Below, piece after piece: positions 1 through 7,648 of a DNA stretch of 64,000 bases (its first letter is position 1; the number at the start of each line of letters is the position of its first letter). The translations under genes were made by a program, and so were the position numbers. The stretch comes from DASVHS01 sp038244815 (lineage in GTDB: Bacteria; Acidobacteriota; Thermoanaerobaculia; Gp7-AA8): contig JBBRTB010000011.1 in assembly GCA_038244815.1 (NCBI GenBank), positions 1 to 64,000 on the forward strand, read 5' to 3'. Below the pieces are notes generated by a model. It was not told where the DNA came from, did not search any database, and was given only the letters and a program-made list of their open reading frames with translations.

Positions 1-5
1 CTTCG

Positions 6-1218
6 CCCCCCGCGCGCGCCGCAGCCCGGCCCCATTCAACCCTGCCCGGACTCCGTGGTGAGGGCGTAGTCCCGTTCCGTGATCCTTCCGCGATCGATCG
101 AGCGCGGCCCCATTGAAGCGGCGTCGATCATCACAGTGCCGAGCGCTGGAGAAAGAAGGGCCTTCCGCGCTCGATCGAGCGCGGCCCCATTGAAGCGTCA
201 GGGACCTGAAGGCGAGCGAGCAGGGCATCTTCGATCAGCCTTCCGCGCTCGATCGAGCGCGGCCCCATTGAAGCGATCACCTCGTCGCTCGTGGACTACA
301 TCAATTCCATCGCCTTCCGCGCTCGATCGAGCGCGGCCCCATTGAAGCAACACGAACGCGGCTCCGCGATACCTGAAACTCTACAACCTTCCGCGCTCGA
401 TCGAGCGCGGCCCCATTGAAGCAAACGTTTACTCTCAGCCATGTCCTACTCCGTCCAGATCCCCTTCCGCGCTCGATCGAGCGCGGCCCGATTGAAGCAT
501 GCGAAGCGGATTCGTGGCGACCACTGGATCGAGAGCCCTTCCGCGCTCGATCGAGCGCGGCCCCATTGAAGCGAGGCGGAGGAGTTTCATGCCGGTCGAT
601 TCGTCGCACCTTCCGCGCTCGATCGAGCGCGGCCCCATTGAAGCACGGTCTCGATCACCACGCGCACGTGTGTCTGACGAGACAGCCTTCCGCGCTCGAT
701 CGAGCGTGGCCCCATTGAAGCGCGGCGACGGTTGGGGCGATGGCAGACACTGGGATCCTTCCGCACTCGATCGAGCGCGGCCCCATTGAAGCGTGAGCGT
801 CCACTGCTGTGCGGCGGCGATGAGCGGGGCGTCCTTCCGCGCTCGATCGAGCGCGGCCCCATTGAAGCCCCTTGTTCAGAGGATGCCCGCCGCCTCCGCC
901 GCCGTCCTTCCGCGCTCGATCGAGCGCGGCCCCATTGAAGCGAAATCTCCGCGCGCCACTTCCCCGCCCCGCCGCTGTCCTTCCGCGCTCGATCGAGCGC
1001 GGCCCCATTGAAGCGCCCATCTAAGGTGTTGATAGCTGAAGTAGCACTACCTCCTTCCGCGCTCGATCGAGCGCGGCCCCATTGAAGCGACGTATACTGA
1101 GTCAGTACCGGGGCACCAGCTCCGGGATGGCCTTCCGCGCTCGATCGAGCGCGGCCCCATTGAAGCGCGCCGAGATCGATCCCGTGTTACGTGGTGTGAA
1201 CGCCTTCCGCGCTCGATC
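6..1218 (+). CRISPR. CRISPR array, about 15 full repeats plus one degenerate and one truncated repeat
   Basis: Full 36-bp repeats start at 84, 161, 239, 313, 387, 463, 537, 609, 686, 757, 833, 906, 979, 1053 and 1131. Spacers are unrelated and 35-42 bp long. The repeat is CCTT, then the perfect 20-bp palindrome CCGCGCTCGATCGAGCGCGG, then CCCC and the 8-base tail ATTGAAGC. That tail resembles the 5' tag of Cas6-processed crRNAs of type I and III systems. A strongly diverged copy lies at 6-41, and the last copy stops after 16 bases at 1203-1218. Single-base variants occur at 84 (c10a), 463 (c28g), 686 (c22t, still G-U paired) and 757 (g9a). The tail orientation suggests plus-strand transcription with the leader off the left edge, but both visible ends are degenerate, so the direction is uncertain. 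No cas genes are visible. Reading frames through the array are artefacts. Confidence 0.97.
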
Positions 1219-1333
1219 ATGCTCGTGCCGGCCTGTTCCGGCGGCGCACCAGTTCGGTTACGCAACAGTGAACCGGACCGCAAGACCCAACCTTTCGCGC
1301 TAGTCTGCCGTCTCAGCTACGAAAGGAATGACC

Positions 1334-1473
1334 ATGCCGGCTCGGATCGGACGAGTGCTCCTGTTGATCTCCATGCTGCTGGTCGCCGGCTGCGGGGTGA
1401 TGAAGCGCGCCGCGCTGACCGGGCTCCTGGCACTGGAGAGCGATGCCGTGCTCACGCAAAGCACGTTCGACGG
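1334..1473 (+). pseudogene. Start of a lipoprotein gene, apparently truncated
   Basis: After AAAGGA, an ATG at 1328 or 1334 opens a good lipoprotein signal: MPARIGRVLLLISMLLVAGC, with lipobox VAGC and the lipidated Cys about residue 20. About 30 further residues follow. The frame then enters the antisense of the oppositely oriented CMD-family gene, whose conserved C-terminus ends at 1474. The open frame formally continues to 1912, but that part is clearly a shadow. The simplest reading is the 5' end of a lost lipoprotein gene, or a very short lipoprotein overlapping its convergent neighbour. Its function is unknown. Confidence 0.4.
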
Positions 1474-2019
1474 TCAGCCGGTGCCTCTCCACAGGCCCTG
1501 CGACGGGATGCGCAGGGCGCGGTTGAACTTCGCGGAGGCGTTCTCCCAGGCGATTACTTCGGTCAGCTCCACGAGCGCATCGTCGTCGAAGAAGGTGCGC
1601 ACCCTCGCGAACAGCTCGTCGCTCACGTCCTTTCCGGTGATCGTCATACAGTCGGCGTACTCGAGCGCTGCGCGCTCCTTCTCATCGAAGAGCGGTGAGG
1701 TTCTGTGTTCGTCGAGGGCCAGGAGCTTTTCGTCGCTCAAACCGAGTGCGCTGCCCACGGCAGCGTTGAGGTCCTGTCAGAACTCGCAGCCGTTGAGAAA
1801 GGCCACGCGGCGGTTGATCATCGCCTGCAACGGCGCGGCGATCAGGCCGGAGGCATCGATTCCGCTCCACATGCCTCGCACGGCCCGGAAGATGGACGGC
1901 CGGCGCGCGTAAACGAGGTGGTTCAGAAGCGGCCCTCCCCATTTCTTCGCCTGTGCGTCCAGGACGGCTTTGACCGACCGTTCGACGTGATCGACGTCGA
2001 CGTTTGCTACTCTGGCCAT
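1474..2019 (-). CDS. Carboxymuconolactone decarboxylase / AhpD-like protein, probable selenoprotein (in-frame TGA = Sec81)
   Basis: Two open segments (2034-1777 and 1776-1474) lie in the same frame, separated only by a TGA at 1779-1777. Read through, they give one complete 181-residue CMD/AhpD-fold protein with no gap. The TGA falls in the active-site CxxC of this family, giving C78-E-F-U81 followed by QDLNAAVG. AhpD-like members use this dithiol for peroxide reduction, and CMD-family selenoproteins with Cys/Sec pairs are known. A compact hairpin of the bacterial SECIS type follows the TGA. The start at 2019 is chosen for the AGAGGTGA Shine-Dalgarno; an upstream ATG at 2034 overlaps the divergent glycosylase start. 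The alternative is a Cys-to-stop mutation. Selenium-insertion genes are not in the window. Confidence 0.8.
1749..1765 (-). promoter_or_regulatory. Candidate bacterial SECIS hairpin
   Basis: On the minus strand, starting 12 nt after the TGA, a 7-bp perfect stem (CGCTGCC with GGCAGCG) closes a GTG loop. The loop begins 19 nt after the TGA and its first base is G. Both fit the published bacterial SECIS model (apical loop 16-37 nt from the UGA, G among its first two bases). It lies inside coding sequence, as bacterial SECIS elements do. Confidence 0.6.
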
Positions 2020-2032
2020 CGGTTCACCTCTC

Positions 2033-2812
2033 ATGCCGGAGCTACCCGAAGTCGAACTCTATTCTCGCTATTTCGCGGAGCACGCGCTGCAACAGAGAAT
2101 CGCGCGCGTACGCGTGCTCGACGAGCGCATTCTCGGCGACGTGCGCAGGGAAACATTTGCGCGGGCGTTGCGCGGGCACGCGTTCTCCGCGGTGCGCAGG
2201 CACGGGAAGCATCTCTTCGCGGATGCCGGCGCCGTGTGGCTGCACCTGCACTTCGGGATGAGCGGCGATCTCGAATACGGTCGCGATGCCATCCCCCGTT
2301 TCGCTCGGGTGGTCTTCGACTTCGACAACGGTGCCCATCTGGCTTTCGAGGACATGCGCCTGTTCGGCGTGGCCGATCTCACTCCCGACCCTGCCGCCTA
2401 CATCGCCGCCCATCGCCTCGGTCCCGATCCCCTCGACCCTGCGTTTACGCTGCGAGAATTCCGCAAGCTGATCGAGGGCCGTCGCGGCGCCATCAAGTCG
2501 CTGCTCATGTCGCAGGACACGATCGCCGGCATCGGCAACCTCTACGCGGACGAGGTCCTGTTCCAGACGAGCATTCACCCAAGACGACCCGTCGATCGAC
2601 TGTCGGCCGCCGACGCGAAACACATCTTCACGGCCATGCGGCGGATCCTCCGCGTTGTGATCGCGCGCAAGCAGCGCGGTGACGGCTATCCGCGCGGGTA
2701 TGTCATCCATCACCGCGAAGAGGGCGATCGTTGTCCACGCTGTGGTGGTTCGATCCGCCGCGCGCTGGTGTTTGGCCGGACGACGTATTTCTGCCCAAAG
2801 CACCAGAGGTAA
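2033..2812 (+). CDS. Fpg/Nei-family DNA glycosylase
   Basis: 259 aa, the usual length for bifunctional DNA glycosylase/AP lyases that excise oxidised bases. It starts with MPELPEVE, in which the Pro after Met is the catalytic Schiff-base residue and the following Glu is essential. An HGKHLF segment near residue 55 carries the conserved Lys. The helix-two-turn-helix appears as IAGIGNLYADEVLF. The C-terminal zinc finger is CPRC-x16-CPKH, so the fourth ligand is His instead of the usual Cys, while the GRTTYFC strand with its phosphate-binding Arg is intact. The MPELPEVE start points to the Fpg rather than the Nei branch, but the sequence is divergent, so substrate preference is not assigned. The start codon overlaps the upstream ATG of the divergent selenoprotein gene. 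Confidence 0.9.
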   Translation: MPELPEVELYSRYFAEHALQQRIARVRVLDERILGDVRRETFARALRGHAFSAVRRHGKHLFADAGAVWLHLHFGMSGDLEYGRDAIPRFARVVFDFDNGAHLAFEDMRLFGVADLTPDPAAYIAAHRLGPDPLDPAFTLREFRKLIEGRRGAIKSLLMSQDTIAGIGNLYADEVLFQTSIHPRRPVDRLSAADAKHIFTAMRRILRVVIARKQRGDGYPRGYVIHHREEGDRCPRCGGSIRRALVFGRTTYFCPKHQR

Positions 2813-2895
2813 CTTGTGTGTAAGAAATCTCTGACTGAGAACTCCGTGGGCGGGTTGTCCGGCTGTCGTCTGTGGCCCCCGTTTGCGGAGGAAGA

Positions 2896-3240
2896 ATGTC
2901 GTTATTGGAAATCAGGAAGAAGATCGACGATCTCAGGCCGGATATGGAGCCAGAGGAGCTCGAAGACGTGAAACGCGAGCTCATCGAAGTGATCGAGCGG
3001 CTCCAGAACTCGTGGGTTCTTCCCGACACTGATGCGGCGCATCGCCGCCTCTCCCGCCGGGAGAGAGAAGTGATGACGATGATGCTGGAAGGGCAGCGAC
3101 TCAAAGAGATTGCCTCGCGCCTCGAGATCAGCGTCAAAACCGTGACCACCCACCGGGCCCGTCTCATGAAAAAGCTCCAGGTCGGCGACAACCTCGGGCT
3201 CTATCGCTACGGCATCCGGAATGGCCTGATCACGCTCTGA
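2896..3240 (+). CDS. LuxR-type helix-turn-helix regulator
   Basis: 114 aa with an acidic, helical N-terminus (about residues 1-45) and a LuxR/GerE DNA-binding domain at about 50-112. The domain opens with LSRREREVMTMMLEG and has the recognition-helix segment ISVKTVTTHRARLMKKL. There is no receiver or ligand-binding domain, so it is a stand-alone effector whose signal is not evident. The start at 2896 follows GGAGGA with good spacing; an earlier in-frame ATG at 2872 lacks this. It lies 16 bp upstream of the DUF72 gene on the same strand. Confidence 0.85.
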   Translation: MSLLEIRKKIDDLRPDMEPEELEDVKRELIEVIERLQNSWVLPDTDAAHRRLSRREREVMTMMLEGQRLKEIASRLEISVKTVTTHRARLMKKLQVGDNLGLYRYGIRNGLITL

Positions 3241-3255
3241 TAGCATCGCCGCGCC

Positions 3256-3960
3256 ATGCGCGTGCTCGTCGGAACGAGTGGCTATAGCTATAAAGAGTGG
3301 AAAGGGAGCTTCTACCCCGCCGACCTCCCGGCGGCGAAGATGCTTCCGTACTACGCGACGCAGTTCGACACAGTCGAGATCAACAACACGTTCTACCGGA
3401 TGCCCGTGGGGAAGACGCTGGGGAAATGGGCGGGTGAGGTGCCGGAGCATTTCATGTTCGTGCTCAAGGCACCGCAGCGGATCACGCATCAGAAGCGGCT
3501 GGCCGGGGCCGAAGACGATGTCCGCTATTTCTTCGAGGCCGCCGCGGAGCTAGGCCCGAAACTCGGTCCGGTCCTGTTCCAGCTTCCGCCGTTTGCGAAG
3601 AAGGACGTCGCCAGGCTGCGCGCGTTTGCCGCGGCGTTGCCCAGACATCCGGCGGCGTTCGAATTCCGGCACGCCAGCTGGTTCGACGAGGAAGTCTTTG
3701 CAGTCCTGCGGGAACACGACATGGCTCTCTGCGTCGCCGACACGGACGAGGTCGAGGATCCGGAGACGCTGCCGATGCCGACCGCGTCGTGGGGATATCT
3801 GCGTCTCCGGCGCACGCAGTACGCGGAGGGGGAGATCGAGAAGTGGGCGGGACGCGTCGAGAAACAGAACTGGTCGTCGGCCTGGGTGTTTTTCAAGCAC
3901 GAGGACGAGGGGAAGGGGCCGCTCTTCGCGCGGACGTTTCTCGGCAGCCTGAAGCATTGA
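3256..3960 (+). CDS. DUF72 family protein (YecE-like)
   Basis: 234 aa. The N-terminus VLVGTSGYSYKEWKGSFYP is the hallmark of DUF72, followed by the conserved strand VEINNTFYRMP and the segment FMFVLKAPQRITHQKRL. Members fold as TIM barrels; the function is not established, with links proposed to nucleic-acid or metal chemistry. The length is normal for the family. It lies just downstream of a LuxR regulator and 34 bp upstream of an acyltransferase gene on the same strand, so co-transcription is possible. Confidence 0.9.
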   Translation: MRVLVGTSGYSYKEWKGSFYPADLPAAKMLPYYATQFDTVEINNTFYRMPVGKTLGKWAGEVPEHFMFVLKAPQRITHQKRLAGAEDDVRYFFEAAAELGPKLGPVLFQLPPFAKKDVARLRAFAAALPRHPAAFEFRHASWFDEEVFAVLREHDMALCVADTDEVEDPETLPMPTASWGYLRLRRTQYAEGEIEKWAGRVEKQNWSSAWVFFKHEDEGKGPLFARTFLGSLKH

Positions 3961-3994
3961 CGACCCCGCGCCACCTTGCATAGGCTTCCCTGCC

Positions 3995-4714
3995 GTGGGG
4001 CTCATCCGGACCATCGCTGTTTTCACCATGCTCACGTTTCTGAAGTATGTGAGCAGGATCTTCTACCGCCACGATTTCTCATTCATCGGGCCGACCCCCG
4101 AGGATCCGTGGGGCGACCTGCGGCTGGTGGTGTTTCTCAACCACACCAGTCTCTTCGAGCCTTTGTTCCTGGGAGTCGTGCCGAACCGGTTCATCTGGCG
4201 TCTGGCCGCGCACGGCGTCGTTCCCGCGGCCGAAAAGACGACCGGACGTCCTTTGGTCGGCCTGATCTTCAAATTCGTCGCTCATCACGTCATCGCCATC
4301 ACCCGCGAGCGCGACGACACCTGGTTCGCCGTCCTGCAGACGATCGATCCGTGGTCGATGGTCATCATCGCGCCGGAAGGGCGGATGAAGCGCGCCAACG
4401 GTCTCGACGTCAACGGCAAACCGATGACGGTGCGCGGTGGGATCGCCGACATCCTCCTGGCCGTGAAGAGCGGCAGGATGCTGCTCGCCTACAGCGGTGG
4501 ACTGCACCACGTGCAGGTCCCCGGTCACATACCGAACGTGTTCAAGACCGTGCGCATGCGCATCGAGAACCTCGAGATCGCCGACTACATCCGCGAGATG
4601 ATGGCCAGCGGAGGTCCGGACATGCTCAAGAAGAACGTGATGCAGGATCTCGACCGCCGCCGCGACGAGCACGCACCGGAAGAAGAGAAGCTGCGGGACC
4701 AGAAGATCGCCTAG
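3995..4714 (+). CDS. PlsC-like 1-acyl-glycerol-3-phosphate acyltransferase
   Basis: 239 aa. The acyltransferase HX4D block reads NHTSLFE (about residue 48), with Glu in place of the usual Asp. The glycerol-phosphate block is APEGRMKR (usual PEGTR). Both are adjacent variants of the glycerolipid acyltransferase motifs. Such enzymes esterify lysophosphatidate or related acceptors at the inner membrane. A hydrophobic N-terminal segment could anchor it. The start is GTG at 3995; ATG at 4028 is an alternative. The unusual motif residues leave the acceptor uncertain. Confidence 0.75.
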   Translation: MGLIRTIAVFTMLTFLKYVSRIFYRHDFSFIGPTPEDPWGDLRLVVFLNHTSLFEPLFLGVVPNRFIWRLAAHGVVPAAEKTTGRPLVGLIFKFVAHHVIAITRERDDTWFAVLQTIDPWSMVIIAPEGRMKRANGLDVNGKPMTVRGGIADILLAVKSGRMLLAYSGGLHHVQVPGHIPNVFKTVRMRIENLEIADYIREMMASGGPDMLKKNVMQDLDRRRDEHAPEEEKLRDQKIA

Positions 4715-4734
4715 TGTCCGAGCGCGCGGACCCC

Positions 4735-5508
4735 CTACTCTCCAGCCAGCAGCATCTTCTCGATCTCCTGGCCCGCCATCGGCTTCAAGAACAGAAACCC
4801 CTGGATGTAATCGCAGTTCCACTGGAGCAGGAGATCGAGCTGTTCCTCTCTCTCGATCCCTTCGGCGACGACGTGGATGCCGAGGTCGTGCGCCAGCGCG
4901 ATGAGCGATCGCGTGATGGCGCGGCTGCGCCGGTCGGTCACGATGCCCTTCACGAAGTCGCCCGAGATCTTCAGTCCGTCGACTGGGAAGTGCAGTAGAT
5001 GGGAGAGCGTGGAGTGGCCGGTGCCGAAGTCGTCGAGCCACAACTCCATTCCCAGCGTCTTGAGCGCGATGAGCACGTCGTTGGTCCGTTCCAGTTCCTC
5101 GATGTGGCTCATCTCGGTGATCTCGAGATTGATCCGGTGCGTATCGATGCCGCATCCGGCGACGAGCTTCTCGATGCGCTCGAAGACGTTGCCTTCCTGA
5201 AACTCGCGCGGGGAGAGATTGACGTTGACGGGCACGGCCGCACCCTTGGCGTGCCATCGCGCGGCCTCGGCGAACGCCGTACGCACCGCCCAGGAGTCGA
5301 GCGCGAACATCTCCGGTCCCGCTTCCGCGGCCTTCGTGATCACTGACGCCTCGCGGATCTCGCCCGACTCCCTGCGCTGCCGCAACAACGCCTCGGCCGC
5401 GTAGATCCGGCGCGTGCGCGCCTCGTGGATCGGCTGGTAGACGAGGAGGAGGTTCTTCTCTTGGTTTGCCCGGTCGAGCGCCTTCTGCCCCACCATCGGA
5501 TCAGCCAT
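4735..5508 (-). CDS. Stand-alone EAL-domain protein (cyclic-di-GMP phosphodiesterase)
   Basis: 257 aa consisting almost entirely of one EAL domain. The key segments are AEALLRQ, VNVNLSPREFQ, NLEITEMS, LDDFGTGHSTLSHL, LKISGDFVKG, VVAEGIEREEQ and DYIQGFLFLKP. The metal and catalytic Glu, Asn, Asp, Lys and Gln positions are kept, so it is probably active in cleaving c-di-GMP to pGpG. No sensory, GGDEF or membrane domain is attached. ATG 5508 is preferred (GAGG upstream). It is convergent with the acyltransferase gene and divergent from the next membrane protein gene. Confidence 0.9.
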   Translation of the reverse strand: MADPMVGQKALDRANQEKNLLLVYQPIHEARTRRIYAAEALLRQRRESGEIREASVITKAAEAGPEMFALDSWAVRTAFAEAARWHAKGAAVPVNVNLSPREFQEGNVFERIEKLVAGCGIDTHRINLEITEMSHIEELERTNDVLIALKTLGMELWLDDFGTGHSTLSHLLHFPVDGLKISGDFVKGIVTDRRSRAITRSLIALAHDLGIHVVAEGIEREEQLDLLLQWNCDYIQGFLFLKPMAGQEIEKMLLAGE

Positions 5509-5555
5509 CACCCTCAAGCGCACTCAAGAGCGATGCCCGTGTACACTCGAGGCTC

Positions 5556-6248
5556 GTGGACCGAGAGACGTTTCGTCTGATCTCCGTGCGTGCGAAACGG
5601 ATGAAGCGCCGGCAGCCGCTCCAGCACGTCCTGGCCGCCGGTCTGTTGATCTACGGAGGCATCGATCAACTGCAGCGCGGCTCCCATTCGTTCGTGCCGG
5701 TCGCGGAGATCGTGGCGGCCGCGATCCTCATCGCCCTCGTGCTTTACGAGCGCGTCGGCCACCATCATCTGTCGACCAGGGGAATCGCCTGGGTCGAGCT
5801 CGCGGGCGGCCTCATGATGCTCGTCGAGGCATTCGCGAAGCTCGAGGAGCGGCATCATCGCTCGTTCTATGTCCTCTCGTTCGTTCCGCCATTGATCCTG
5901 CTGTCGTTCGCCGTGTTCGACACGCAGGTCGACGCGATGCGCCGGCTCACGTCCGACGACGACCGTTTCGTCATGCGGCTGCGCATTTTCTGGAGGAAGT
6001 CGGTGGCTTGGCGAAAGGTTGCATCGTGGACCCTGTCCGCGACCTCGATCGAAGTCACGCTTCGCAGTGGACGGTCGACGCAATTTCGCTTCGCCGGCAT
6101 CGAGAACCGCCAGGAGTCGATGGAGTGGGCCGCCGCGCAATTCGCGCGGCGTGTCTCAGCGGCGGATGAGATGCCAGGTCGCGAAGGCGATGCCGGCGAG
6201 CGCGAGCAGAACGAGGTACTTGTAGCGGCTGATCGTCGAGCCGACTGA
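5556..6248 (+). CDS. Four-TM membrane protein with C-terminal PH-like region, unknown function
   Basis: About 230 aa. Four hydrophobic helices are visible: around LQHVLAAGLLIYGGIDQL, VAEIVAAAILIALVLYERV, a helix containing VELAGGLMMLVEAF, and FVPPLILLSFAVF. A soluble tail of about 80 residues follows, whose strands (TLSATSIEVTLRSG, STQFRFAGIENRQ) resemble a bacterial PH-like fold. The start is uncertain: GTG 5556 or ATG 5601. The last about 30 codons run antisense to the convergent gene ending at 6156, so the true C-terminus may be an overlap. No named family is recognised. Confidence 0.6.
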   Translation: MDRETFRLISVRAKRMKRRQPLQHVLAAGLLIYGGIDQLQRGSHSFVPVAEIVAAAILIALVLYERVGHHHLSTRGIAWVELAGGLMMLVEAFAKLEERHHRSFYVLSFVPPLILLSFAVFDTQVDAMRRLTSDDDRFVMRLRIFWRKSVAWRKVASWTLSATSIEVTLRSGRSTQFRFAGIENRQESMEWAAAQFARRVSAADEMPGREGDAGEREQNEVLVAADRRAD

Positions 6249-6851
6249 CGGCTGCTGCAGTGCCTGCTGCTGCCGCTGGATGACTTCCATGCGGTTGAAC
6301 GCGATGCGGTGCTCCGAGTCGCGGACGGCCTGCTCGAACTGGTCCAGCGTTCGCGGCTCCTCCGGCGTCACCGCCATGCCTCGCTGTGTGTCGATCGAGA
6401 CCGCATCAGTCGCCACCGGCTGCACGATGCGCTTGCCGCTGGCCTTCGCCACATCGTAGGCGCCCTGGTCGAAATAGAGCACGGTCGGTCCGACGCTGCT
6501 GTTGCGGATGAAGAGAACGTTGTCGGCGCCGTCGGCGAAATCGGGAACTCCCGACGTCTCCTGGTGCACACCGTCGACCTCTCCACCGGGAGTGACGACC
6601 GTGATCTGCTGCTGGCCCGGCAGGCCTTTGTATGCCTTCTCCACCTGAAACGTGGTGTAGGTCAGGATCCAACGGTGCTGCGCGTCCCACCGGGTCTCCT
6701 TCTTCACGGCGTGTCCGAGGACGATCGCGGCGGCGTTGGAGACTTTCTCGTCGAACGTGGCGGCCTTCGTCAGCGTGGCTCCCGCGCGGGGGGCGGCCAC
6801 GAGTGCCAGGAGCACCGCAGCGAGGGGAAGTACACGCTTATTTGTAGTCAT
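6156..6851 (-). CDS. Secreted or membrane-anchored protein, unknown function
   Basis: 231 aa from ATG 6851. It has an N-terminal signal peptide (VLPLAAVLLALVAAPRAGA), a central domain with segments FDEKVSNAAAIVLGHAVKK and TPGGEVDGVHQETSGVPDF, a Gln-rich linker, and a C-terminal membrane helix ending in HLIRR. This layout fits an extracytoplasmic domain tethered by a C-terminal anchor. It follows the esterase gene on the same strand with a short gap. No function is assigned. Confidence 0.7.
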   Translation of the reverse strand: MTTNKRVLPLAAVLLALVAAPRAGATLTKAATFDEKVSNAAAIVLGHAVKKETRWDAQHRWILTYTTFQVEKAYKGLPGQQQITVVTPGGEVDGVHQETSGVPDFADGADNVLFIRNSSVGPTVLYFDQGAYDVAKASGKRIVQPVATDAVSIDTQRGMAVTPEEPRTLDQFEQAVRDSEHRIAFNRMEVIQRQQQALQQPSVGSTISRYKYLVLLALAGIAFATWHLIRR

Positions 6852-6883
6852 CCGTGAGGATGGAAAGCAATCGCTGGACCATC

Positions 6884-7537
6884 TCATTCCAGCAACTTAC
6901 GGATGAATCCGCCAACGATCTCCATCGACTCCGGTGAGATCTGATGGCCCATGGCGAACTCGTGGTATTCGGGGTCGAGACCGTACTCTTCGAGCACGCG
7001 CCGGGCCCGGCGGGCCATGTTGACGTTGATCATCTCGTCGTGCGTTCCGTGCACGATCAGCACGGGCAGGCTTTTCCTGCCGGACAGATCCGGCAGGTCG
7101 CGCTCGTCGAGGGCCCCGCTCATGGCCACGATGCCGGCGAGATCGTGACGGCGCAATCCGGTATCGAGTGCCATGAGCGCGCCCTGCGAGAAACCGGAGA
7201 GCACGACCTTTCCGGGCGGAGTGGGGAATCGAAGGAGCGCGGCGTCGAGAAACTCGTTCAGGTGGAGGCGCGCCTTTGACAGCGATTGCGCGTCGGGCGG
7301 CAAACCGTCGAACCATGAGTAGCCGAACGTCATCCCCGGTGCCGCCTCCCACGCCTTCGGTGCGTTTGGAAAAAGGAACCGGTAACCGGAGGGACCATCG
7401 AGGGCCGGAGCGACGCCGGCCAGGTCGTTGGCGTCCGCACCGCGTCCGTGCATCATCACGACCAGCGGCATCTCGGCCGACTCCGGGCGGCCGCCGGGGA
7501 TCGTTGCGACGTAGTGGAGAGGCAGATCGTCGTTCAT
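6884..7537 (-). CDS. Alpha/beta hydrolase, phospholipase/carboxylesterase family
   Basis: 217 aa, typical of the short carboxylesterase/YpfH family. The nucleophile elbow is GFSQG, the oxyanion-side HGRGAD segment follows strand VVMMHG, the acid is in VHGTHDEMI, and the catalytic His is in FAMGHQIS near the C-terminus. There is no signal peptide, so a cytoplasmic esterase is expected; the substrate is unknown. It is probably the first gene of a two-gene unit with the secreted protein at 6156-6851. Confidence 0.88.
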   Translation of the reverse strand: MNDDLPLHYVATIPGGRPESAEMPLVVMMHGRGADANDLAGVAPALDGPSGYRFLFPNAPKAWEAAPGMTFGYSWFDGLPPDAQSLSKARLHLNEFLDAALLRFPTPPGKVVLSGFSQGALMALDTGLRRHDLAGIVAMSGALDERDLPDLSGRKSLPVLIVHGTHDEMINVNMARRARRVLEEYGLDPEYHEFAMGHQISPESMEIVGGFIRKLLE

Positions 7538-7540
7538 CGG

Positions 7541-7602
7541 GAACGGTAACCGTCAGCCGGTAACCGTCGTTCCCATAGCCGGTTACCGGTTTCCGGTTAC
7601 CG
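7541..7602. repeat. Opposed GGTAACCG / CGGTTACC short repeats
   Basis: The stretch between the divergent esterase and pilT genes holds two GGTAACCG copies followed by two CGGTTACC copies in the reverse sense, so it can fold into alternative hairpins. It resembles other opposed short-repeat clusters in this window but uses a different core. The role is unknown; it lies about 50 bp before the pilT start. Confidence 0.7.
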
Positions 7603-7648
7603 CTTGGCGTTGTGTGGCGTAAAATGACCTGATCGATAGAGGTGGCCC

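Noticed and set aside
79..1303. Many overlapping frames on both strands with recurring RARSSAAPLK or GPRSIERGR strings
   Set aside because: They are translations of the CRISPR repeat and spacers; the periodic peptide is the repeat itself.
1328..1912. A 194-codon open frame continuing the lipoprotein start
   Set aside because: Beyond about codon 49 it is exactly antisense to the conserved CMD-family gene, so it is a shadow.
3976..5257. Long Arg/His-rich frames over the acyltransferase and EAL genes
   Set aside because: They lack conserved motifs, overlap well-supported genes in other frames and have the composition of high-GC shadows.
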